Below, in pieces: positions 54,701 through 64,000 of a stretch of 64,000 bases of DNA. A program made the position numbers and the translations under genes. The notes under the pieces are model-generated. The model was given only the letters and a program-made list of their open reading frames with translations. It had not been told where the DNA came from and did not search any database. The stretch's first letter is position 1; each line of letters begins with the position of its first letter. Source of the DNA: Gibbula magus (lineage: Eukaryota; Mollusca; Gastropoda; Trochida; Trochidae); the NCBI GenBank assembly GCA_936450465.1, contig OW388298.1, positions 4,448,035 to 4,512,034 on the forward strand, written 5' to 3'.

Positions 54701-55630
54701 GTAAACATACATACATGTTATATTCAGTCATGTACCTATGTATAGTTTCCAGATGAACATACACACATGTTATATTCAGTGCATGTACCTATGTTTAGTT
54801 TCCAGATAAGCATACATACATGTTATATTCATGTGCATGTACTTATGTATAGTTTCCAGATAAACATACATACATGTTATATTCAGTGCATGTACCTATG
54901 TATAGTTTACAGATAAACATACATACATGTTATATTCAGTGCATGTAACTATGTATAGTTTCCAGATAAACACACATACATGTTATATTCAGTGCATGTA
55001 CCTATGTATAGTTTTCAGATGAACATACACACAAGTTATATTCAGTGCATGTACCTATGTATAGTTTCCAGATGAACATACATACATGTTATATTCAGTG
55101 CATGTACCTATGTATAGTTTCCAGATGAACATACACACATGTTATATTCAGTGCATGTACCTATGTATAGTTTCCAGATAAACATACATACATGTTATAT
55201 TCAGTGCATGTATTTATGTATAGTTTCCAGATGAACATACATACATGTTATATTCAGTGCATGTACCTATGTATAGTTTCCAGATAAACATACATACATG
55301 TTATATTCAGTGCATGTACCTATGTTTAGTTTCCAGATAAACATACATACATGTTATATTCAGTGCATGTACCTATGTATAATTTCCAGATAAACATACA
55401 TACATGTTATATTCAGTCATGTACCTATGTATAGTTTCCAGATGAACATACACACATTTTATATTCATGTGCATGTACTTATGTATAGTTTCCATATGAA
55501 CATACATACATGTCATAGTCAGTGCATGTACCTATGTTTAGTTTCCAGATAAACATACATACATGTTATATTCATGTTCATATACTTATGTTTAGTTTCC
55601 AGATAAACATACATACATGTTATATTCAGT
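54700..55630. repeat. continuation of the duplication at 2,703 bp offset
   Basis: CAGTCATG at 54725 and 55414, TTTCCATATGAAC at 55492 and CACACAAGTT near 55030 recur at 57428, 58117, 58195 and about 57733. One-base losses (CAGTCATG) are followed one or two units later by one-base gains (CATGTGCATG near 54830 and 55466), so the 53-bp register is restored. Confidence 0.88.
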
Positions 55631-56263
55631 GCATGTACCTATGTATAGTTTCCAGATGAACATACATACATGTTATATTCAGTGCATGTACCTATGTATA
55701 GTTTCCAGATAAACATACATACATGTTATATTCAGTGCCTGTAACTATGTATAGTTTCCAGAAAAACATACATACATGTTATATTCAGTGCATGTAACTA
55801 TGTATAGTTTCCAGATAAACATACGTACATGTTATATTCAGTGCATGTACCTATGTATAGTTTCCAGATAAACATACATACATGTTATATTCAATGCATG
55901 TAACTATGTATAGTTTCCAGATAAACATACGTACATGTTATATTCAGTCATGTACCTATGTATAGTTTCCAGATGAACATACATACATGTTATATTCAGT
56001 GCATGTACCTATGTATAGTTTCCAGATAAACATACATACATGTTATATTCAGTGCCTGTAACTATGTATAGTTTCCAGAAAAACATACATACATGTTATA
56101 TTCAGTGCATGTAACTATGTATAGTTTCCAGATAAACATACGTACATGTTATATTCAGTGCATGTACCTATGTATAGTTTCCAGATAAACATACATACAT
56201 GTTATATTCAATGCATGTAACTATGTATAGTTTCCAGATAAACATACGTACATGTTATATTCA
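55630..56263. repeat. 6-mer tandem duplication (317 bp)
   Basis: The unusual GAAAAACATAC variant, following TGCCTGTAACTATG, occurs at 55761 and 56078. 55630-55946 and 55947-56263 are adjacent copies of six monomers, one base short because the unit contains CAGTCATG at 55945. Confidence 0.86.
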
Positions 56264-57405
56264 GTGCATGTACCTATGTATAGTTTCCAGATGAACACAC
56301 ATGCATGTTATATTCAGTGCATGTAGCTATGTATAGTTTCCAGATAAACATACATACATGTTGTATTCAGTGCATGTACCTATGTATAGTTTCCAGATGA
56401 ACATACATACATGTTATATTCAGTGCATGTACCTATGTATAGGTTCCAGATAAACATGCACACAAGTTATATTCAGTACATGTACCTATGTATAGTTTCC
56501 AGATGAACATACATACATGTTATATTCAGTTCATGTACCTATGTATAGTTTCCAGATAAACATACATACATGTTATATTCAGTGCATGTACCTATGTATA
56601 GTTTCCAGATAAACATACATACATGTTATATTCAGTGCATGTACTTATGTATAGTTTCAAAATGAACATACATACATGTTATATTCAGTGCATGTACCTA
56701 TGTATAGTTTCCAGATGAACATACATACATGTTATATTCAATGCATGTACTTATGTATAGTTTCCAGATGAACATACATACACGTTATATTCAGTGCATG
56801 TACCTATGTATAGTTTCCAGATAAACATACATACATGTTATTTTCAGTGCATGTACCTATGTATAGTTTCCAGATAAACATACACACATGTTTTAGTCAG
56901 TGCATATACTTATGTATATTTGCCAGATAAACATACATACATGTTATATTCAGTGCATGTACCTATGAATAGTTTCAAGATAAACATACATGCTTGTTAT
57001 ATTCAGTGCATGTACTTATGTATATTTACCAGATAAACATACATACATGTTATATTCAGTGCATGTACCTATGTATAATTTCCAGATAAACATACACACA
57101 TGTTATATTCAGTGCATGTACCTATGAATAGTTTCCAGATGAACATACACACATGTTATTTTCAGTGCATGTACCTATGTATAATTTCCAGATAAACATA
57201 CACACATGTTATATTCAGTGCATGTACCAATATATAGTTTCAAGATAAACATACATACATGTTATATTCAGTGCATGTACCAATGTATAGTTTCCATATG
57301 AACATACACACATGTTATATTCAGTGCATGAACCTATGTATAGTTTCCAGATGAACATACACACATGTTATATTCAGTGCATGTACCTATGTATAGTTTC
57401 CAGAT
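56264..57405. repeat. 59-mer segmental duplication, right copy
   Basis: From about 56400 this repeats 53273-54270 at an offset of 3,127 bp. Private changes include TATAATTTCC near 57182 and GTACCAATATATAG near 57227. The first part (56264-56400) carries GAACACACATGCATG (56291), shared with 58675, 59842 and 63021. Confidence 0.88.
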
Positions 57406-58330
57406 AAACATACATAAATGTTATATTCAGTCATGTACCTATGTATAGTTTCCAGATGAACATACACACATGTTATATTCAGTGCATGTACCTATGTTTA
57501 GTTTCCAGATAAGCATACATACATGTTATATTCATGTGCATGTACTTATGTATAGTTTCCAGATAAACATACATACATGTTATATTCAGTGCATGTACCT
57601 ATGTATAGTTTACAGATAAACATACATACATGTTATATTCAGTGCATGTAACTATGTATAGTTTCCAGATAAACACACATACATGTTATATTCAGTGCAT
57701 GTACCTATGTATAGTTTTCAGATGAACATACACACAAGTTATATTCAGTGCATGTACCTATGTATAGTTTCCAGATGAACATACATACATGTTATATTCA
57801 GTGCATGTACCTATGTATAGTTTCCAGATGAACATACACACATGTTATATTCAGTGCATGTACCTATGTATAGTTTCCAGATAAACATACATACATGTTA
57901 TATTCAGTGCATGTACTTATGTATAGTTTCCAGATGAACATACATACATGTTATATTCAGTGCATGTACCTATGTATAGTTTCCAGATAAACATACATAC
58001 ATGTTATATTCAGTGCATGTACCTATGTTTAGTTTCCAGATAAACATACATACATGTTATATTCAGTGCATGTACCTATGTATAATTTCCAGATAAACAT
58101 ACATACATGTTATATTCAGTCATGTACCTATGTATAGTTTCCAGATGAACATACACACATTTTATATTCATGTGCATGTACTTATGTATAGTTTCCATAT
58201 GAACATACATACATGTCATAGTCAGTGCATGTACCTATGTTTAGTTTCCAGATAAACATACATACATGTTATATTCAGTCATGTACCTATGTATAGTTTC
58301 CAGATGAACATACACACATTTTATATTCAG
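57406..58330. repeat. right copy, 2,703-bp offset part
   Basis: Counterpart of 54700-55630. It diverges at 58276, where CAGTCATG occurs in place of the 54-bp CATGTTCATATAC monomer near 55572. Confidence 0.87.
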
Positions 58331-59221
58331 TGCATGTACCTATGTATAGTTTCCAGATGAACATACATACATGTTATATTCAGTGCATGTACCTATGTAT
58401 AGTTTCCAGATAAACATACATACATGTTATATTCAGTGCCTGTAACTATGTATAGTTTCCAGATAAACATACATACATGTTATATTCAGTGCATGTAACT
58501 ATGTATAGTTTCCAGATAAACATACGTACATGTTATATTCAGTGCATGTACCTATGTATAGTTTCCAGATAAACATACATACATGTTATATTCAATGCAT
58601 GTAACTATGTATAGTTTCCAGATAAACATACGTACATGTTATATTCAGTGCATGTACCTATTTATAGTTTCCAGATGAACACACATGCATGTTATATTCA
58701 GTGCATGTAGCTATGTATAGTTTCCAGATAAACATGCATACATGTTATATTCAGTGCATGTAACTATGTATAGTTTCCAGATAAACATACGTACATGTTA
58801 TATTCAGTTCATGTACCTATGTATAGTTTCCAGATAAACATTCATACATGTTATATTCAGTGCATGTACCTATGTATAGTTTCCAGATAAACATTCATAC
58901 ATGTTATATTCAGTGCATGTACCTATGTATAGTTTCCAGATGAACATACATACATGTTATATTCAGTGCATGTACCTATGTATAGTTTCCAGATGAACAT
59001 ACACACATGTTATATTCAGTGCATGTACCTATGTATAGTTTCCAGATAAACATACATACATGTTATATTCAGTGCATGTACTTATGTATAGTTTCCAGAT
59101 GAACATACATACATGTTATATTCAGTGCATGTACCTATGTATAGTTTCCAGATAAACATACATACATGTTATATTCAGTGCATGTACCTATGTTTAGTTT
59201 CCAGATAAACATACATACATG
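58117..59221. repeat. 22-mer block related to the terminal 60-mer
   Basis: About 58117-58925 corresponds to 59282-60092 (offset 1,165-1,167 bp, 22 monomers with small indels). Shared markers are CAGTCATG, TTTCCATATGAAC (58195/59360) and GAACACACATGCATG (58675/59842). 58925-59221 is plain satellite resembling 55070-55390. Confidence 0.84.
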
Positions 59222-62200
59222 TTATATTCAGTGCATGTACCTATGTATAATTTCCAGATAAACATACATACATGTTATATTCAGTCATGTACCTATGTAT
59301 AGTTTCCAGATGAACATACACACATTTTATATTCATGTGCATGTACTTATGTATAGTTTCCATATGAACATACATACATGTCATAGTCAGTGCATGTACC
59401 TATGTTTAGTTTCCAGATAAACATACATACATGTTATATTCATGTGCATATACTTATGTTTAGTTTCCAGATAAACATACATACATGTTATATTCAGTGC
59501 ATGTACCTATGTATAGTTTCCAGATGAACATACATACATGTTATATTCAGTGCATGTACCTATGTATAGTTTCCAGATAAACATACATACATGTTATATT
59601 CAGTGCCTGTAACTATGTATAGTTTCCAGATAAACATACATACATGTTATATTCAGTGCATGTAACTATGTATAGTTTCCAGATAAACATACGTACATGT
59701 TATATTCAGTGCATGTACCTATGTATAGTTTCCAGATAAACATACATACATGTTATATTCAATGCATGTAACTATGTATAGTTTCCAGATAAACATACGT
59801 ACATGTTATATTCAGTGCATGTACCTATGTATAGTTTCCAGATGAACACACATGCATGTTATATTCAGTGCATGTAGCTATGTATAGTTTCCAGATAAAC
59901 ATGCATACATGTTATATTCAGTGCATGTAACTATGTATAGTTTCCAGATAAACATACGTACATGTTATATTCAGTGCATGTACCTATGTATAGTTTCCAG
60001 ATTAACATTCATACATGTTATATTCAGTGCATGTACCTATGTATAGTTTCCAGATAAACATTCATACATGTTATATTCAGTGCATGTAACTATGTATAGT
60101 TTCCAGATAAACATACATACATGTTATATTCAGTGCATGTACCTATGTATAGTTTGCAGATAAACATTCATACATGTTATATTCAGTGCATGTAACTATG
60201 TATAGTTTCCAGATAAACATACATACATGTTATATTCAGTGCATGTAACTATGTATAGTTTCCAGATAAACATACGTACATGTTATATTCAGTGCATGTA
60301 CCTATGTATAGTTTCCAGATAAACATACATACATGTTATATTCAGTGCATGTACCTATGTATAGTTTCCAGATGAACATACGTACATGTTATATTCAGTG
60401 CATGTAACTATGTATAGTTTCCAGATAAACATACATACATGTTATATTCAGTGCATGTACCTATGTATAGTTTGCAGATAAACATTCATACATGTTATAT
60501 TCAGTGCATGTAACTATGTATAGTTTCCAGATAAAAATACATACATGTTATATTCAGTTCATGTAACTATGTATAGTTTCCAGATAAACATACGTACATG
60601 TTATATTCAGTGCATGTACCTATGTATAGTTTTCAGATAAACATACATACATGTTATATTCAGTGCATGTACCTATGTATAGTTTCCAGATGAACATACG
60701 TACATGTTTTATTCAGTGCATGTACCTGTGTATAGTTTCCAGATAAACATACATACATGTTATATTCAGTGCATGTACCTATGTATAGTTTCCAGATAAA
60801 CATACGTACATGTTATATTCAGTGCATGTAACTATGTATAGTTTCCAGATAAACATACATGCATGTTATATTCAGTGCATGTCCCTATGTATAGTTTCCA
60901 GATAAACATACATATATGTTTTATTCAGTGCATGTATCATGTATAGTTTCCAGATAAACATACATACCTGTTATATTCAGTGCATGTACCTATGTATAGT
61001 TTCCAGATAAACATACATACATGTTATATTCAGTGCATGTACCTATGTATAGTTTCCAGATAAACATACATATATGTTATATTCAGTGCATGTAACTATG
61101 TATAGTTTCCAGATAAACATACATATATGTTTTATTCAGTGCATGTATCATGTATAGTTTCCAGATAAACATACATACCTGTTATATTCAGTGCATGTAC
61201 CTATGTATAGTTTCCAGATAAACATACATACCTGTTATATTCAGTGGATGTACCTATGTATAGTTTCTAGATAAACATACATACCTGTTATATTCAGTGC
61301 ATGTAACTATGTATAGTTTCCAGATAAACATACATAAATGTTATATTCAGTGCATGTAACTATGTATAGTTTCCAGATAAACATACATACATATTATATT
61401 CAGTGCATGTACCTATGTATAGTTTCTAGATAAACATACATACCTGTTATATTCAGTGCATGTAACTATGTATAGTTTACAGATAAACATAAATACACAT
61501 TATATTCAGTGCATGTAACTATGTATAGTTTCCAGATAAACATACATACATATTATATTCAGTGCATGTACATATGTATAGTTTCCAGATAAACATACAT
61601 ACCTGTTATATTCAGTGCATCTAACTATGTATAGTTTCCAGATAAACATAAATACATGTTATATTCAGTGCATGTACCTATGTATAATTTCCAGATAAAC
61701 ATACATCCATGTTATATTCAGTGCATGTACCTATGTTTAGTTTCCAGATAAACATACATATATGTTATATTCAGTGCATGTACCTATGTATAGTTTCCAG
61801 ATAAACATACATATATGTTATATTCAGTGCATGTACCTATGTATAGTTTCCAGATAAACATACATACATGTTATATTCAGTGCATGTACCTATGTATAGT
61901 TTCCAGATAAACATACATATATGTTTTATTCAGTGCATGTACCTATGTATAGTTTCCAGATAATCATACATACCTGTTATATTCAGTGCATGTACCTATG
62001 TATAGTTTCCAGATAATCATACATACATGTTATATTCAGTGCATGTTACTATGTATAGTTTGCAGATAAACATACATATATGTTATATTCAGTGCATGTA
62101 CCTATGTATAGTTTCCAGATAATCATACATACCTGTTATATTCAGTGCATGTAACTATGTATAGTTTCCAGATAAACATACATAAATGTTATATTCAGTG

Positions 62201-62400
62201 CATGTACCTATGTATAGTTTCCAGATAAACATACATACATGTTATATTCAGTGCATGTACTTATGTATAGTTTCCAGATGAACATACATACATGTTATAT
62301 TCAGTGCATGTACCTATGTATAGTTTCCAGATAAACATACATACATGTTATATTCAGTTCATGTACCTATGTATAGTTTCCAGATAAACATTCATACATG
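59222..62400. repeat. 60-mer higher-order repeat, copy 1 (3,179 bp)
   Basis: CAGTCATG at 59282, TTTCCATATGAAC at 59360, GAACACACATGCATG at 59842 and GTACCTGTGTATAG at 60726 recur at 62461, 62539, 63021 and 63905, all 3,179 bp later (60 monomers minus one base). It is the longest period found. It contains smaller events: a 211-bp four-unit duplication around GTATCATGTATAG (60935 and 61146) and a 159-bp trimer repeated at 61266 and 61425 (TTTCTAG with CATACCTGTT). Confidence 0.88.
60880..61640. repeat. nested 4-mer and 3-mer duplications
   Basis: Two 52-bp monomers with GTATCATGTATAG lie 211 bp apart (60935, 61146), each after CATATATGTTTTATTC. Just after, TTTCTAGATAAAC with CATACCTGTT at 61266 and 61425, and CATATTATATT near 61391 and 61550, give a 159-bp trimer in two to three copies. 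Confidence 0.82.
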
Positions 62401-64000
62401 TTATATTCAGTGCATGTACCTATGTATAATTTCCAGATAAACATACATACATGTTATATTCAGTCATGTACCTATGTATAGTTTCCAGATGAACATACAC
62501 ACATTTTATATTCATGTGCATGTACTTATGTATAGTTTCCATATGAACATACATACATGTCATAGTCAGTGCATGTACCTATGTTTAGTTTCCAGATAAA
62601 CATACATACATGTTATATTCATGTGCATGTACTTATGTTTAGTTTCCAGATAAACATACATACATGTTATATTCAGTGCATGTACCTATGTATAGTTTCC
62701 AGATGAACATACATACATGTTATATTCAGTGCATGTACCTATGTATAGTTTCCAGATAAACATACTTACATGTTATATTCAGTGCCTGTAACTATGTATA
62801 GTTTCCAGATAAACATACATACATGTTATATTCAGTGCATGTAACTATGTATAGTTTCCAGATGAACATACGTACATGTTATATTCAGTGCATGTACCTA
62901 TGTATAGTTTCCAGATAAACATACATACATGTTATATTCAATGCATGTAACTATGTATAGTTTCCAGATAAACATACGTACATGTTATATTCAGTGCATG
63001 TACCTATTTATAGTTTCCAGATGAACACACATGCATGTTATATTCAGTGCATGTAGCTATGTATAGTTTCCAGATAAACATGCATACATGTTATATTCAG
63101 TGCATGTAACTATGTATAGTTTCCAGATAAACATACGTACATGTTATATTCAGTTCATGTACCTATGTATAGTTTCCAGATAAACATTCATACATGTTAT
63201 ATTCAGTGCATGTACCTATGTATAGTTTCCAGATAAACATTCATACATGTTATATTCAGTGCATGTACCTATGTATAGTTTCCAGATAAACATACATACA
63301 TGTTATATTCAGTGCATGTACCTATGTATAGTTTGCAGATAAACATTCATACATGTTATATTCAGTGCATGTAACTATGTATAGTTTCCAGATAAACATA
63401 CATACATGTTATATTCAGTGCATGTAACTATGTATAGTTTCCAGATAAACATACGTACATGTTATATTCAGTGCATGTACCTATGTATAGTTTCCAGATA
63501 AACATACATACATGTTATATTCAGTGCATGTACCTATGTATAGTTTCCAGATGAACATACGTACATGTTATATTCAGTGCATGTAACTATGTATAGTTTC
63601 CAGATAAACATACATACATGATATTTTCAGTGCATGTACCTATGTATAGTTTGCAGATAAACATTCATAAATGTTATATTCAGTGCATGTAACTATGTAT
63701 AGTTTCCAGATAAACATACGTACATGTTATATTCAGTGCATGTAACTATGTATAGTTTCCAGATAAACATACGTACATGTTATATTCAGTGCATGTACCT
63801 ATGTATAGTTTCCAGATAAACATACATACATGTTATATTCAGTGCATGTACCTATGTATAGTTTCCAGATGAACATACGTACATGTTATATTCAGTGCAT
63901 GTACCTGTGTATAGTTTCCAGATAAACATACATACATGTTATATTCAGTGCATGTACCTATGTATAGTTTCCAGATAAACATACGTACATGTTATATTCA
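62401..64000. repeat. 60-mer higher-order repeat, copy 2, cut by the window edge
   Basis: About 1,600 of 3,179 bp are present, and the match to 59222-60821 continues to the last base. Private changes include GATATTTTCAG near 63620 and CATACTTACATG near 62765. At several sites it agrees with 58117-58925 and not with copy 1, for example CTATTTATAG at 63006 and 58661 against CTATGTATAG at 59832, and TTCAGTTCATG at about 63153 and 58806. Confidence 0.87.

Larger units (their letters stand above)
1..64000. repeat. 53-bp satellite DNA array, head to tail, filling the window
   Basis: Every line of the window reads as the same 53-bp unit, beginning TCCAGATAAAC or TCCAGATGAAC and ending CTATGTATAGTT. 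The spacing between recognisable variants is a whole number of 53-bp steps almost everywhere. This gives about 1,207 copies. All copies seen are in one orientation; no reverse-complement monomer was noticed. The monomer contains 18 A, 9 C, 7 G and 19 T (30% GC) with no CpG. Because 53 is not divisible by three, and each monomer carries TAG and TAA or TGA, the array is closed to translation over any length. No unique DNA, transposon or RNA gene interrupts it, and both ends of the window lie inside the array. Arrays like this are typical of constitutive heterochromatin; centromeric function is possible but not shown. Confidence 0.99.

Noticed and set aside
1..64000. CRISPR array
   Set aside because: Repeats are contiguous with no unique spacers, the unit varies, and no cas genes are present.
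1..64000. Telomeric repeat or simple microsatellite
   Set aside because: The unit is 53 bp and does not contain runs of TTAGGG, TTAGG or similar; short CATA runs are part of the monomer.
1..64000. CENP-B box
   Set aside because: The CENP-B box core (TTCG....A..CGGG) was not seen; the consensus monomer has no CG at all.
1..64000. Exon-encoded tandem repeat protein (mucin or silk type)
   Set aside because: Coding minisatellites keep a length divisible by three and an open frame. This unit is 53 bp and has stops in every phase over three monomers on the + strand.
1..64000. Transposon, retroelement, tRNA or rRNA insertion
   Set aside because: Every line could be placed in the satellite register; no stretch of even half a monomer of unrelated sequence was found.
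1..64000. TATA-like promoters (CTATGTATAG) and AATAAA-like sites (for example near 47438 and 49080)
   Set aside because: They are by-products of an AT-rich monomer repeated many times and give no specific evidence of transcription.
1..64000. Inverted (opposite-strand) monomers or a turn-around point in the array
   Set aside because: Looked for the reverse-complement start (AACTATACATAG) throughout and saw none; all units run in one direction.

Overview
The whole 64,000-base window is one uninterrupted tandem array of a 53-bp satellite monomer. About 1,207 copies run head to tail, all in the same orientation. A clean reference copy lies at 213-265. It is about 30% GC, has no CpG dinucleotide, and carries an imperfect inverted repeat. 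I found no unique sequence, transposon, RNA gene, CRISPR array or credible protein-coding gene, and neither edge of the window reaches the end of the array. An array of this size and regularity points to a eukaryotic chromosome in pericentromeric, centromeric, subtelomeric or other heterochromatin. The sequence alone does not identify the species, and I do not recognise the monomer as a named family.

The structure lies above the monomer. Diagnostic substitutions and rare odd-length monomers reveal a patchwork of higher-order repeats (HORs) and local segmental duplications. Nearly all have periods that are whole multiples of 53 bp, after correcting for 1-3 bp indels. From left to right: a 28-mer of 1,483 bp in two copies plus fragments (1-5.4 kb); 17-mer and 10-mer duplications (5.3-7.8 kb); interlocked 28-mer and 16-mer repeats (7.9-10.3 kb); small dimer and trimer amplifications (11.0-12.9 kb); a 54-mer unit of 2,862 bp built from 16- and 19-mer blocks (13.7-18.7 kb); 5-mer and 4-mer duplications (18.4-20.1 kb); a 2,330-bp tandem duplication (22.57-27.23 kb) flanked by a block present on both sides (20.75-21.9 and 27.2-28.6 kb); a 13-mer duplication (32.4-33.75 kb); 27-mer and 23-mer HORs (33.7-40.6 kb); a trimer-rich domain with 24- and 32-mer duplications (41.4-49.1 kb); dimer triplets inside an 18-mer duplication (50.7-52.8 kb); a 59-mer/51-mer duplication (53.3-58.4 kb); and a 60-mer of 3,179 bp in one full and one partial copy running off the right edge (59.2-64 kb).

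The short open frames in the window (66-84 codons) are by-products of single substitutions or 1-bp deletions that remove the stop codons each monomer normally carries. Most recur only because the blocks holding them were duplicated. The history suggested is repeated unequal exchange, replication slippage or gene conversion, always in register with the 53-bp unit, plus occasional longer-range copying. I did not find a new gene system. The observations worth following are the layered HOR architecture, blocks shared over 10-46 kb, mosaic copies, and the conserved dyad in the monomer. Coordinates of block edges are by eye and normally good to within about one monomer.
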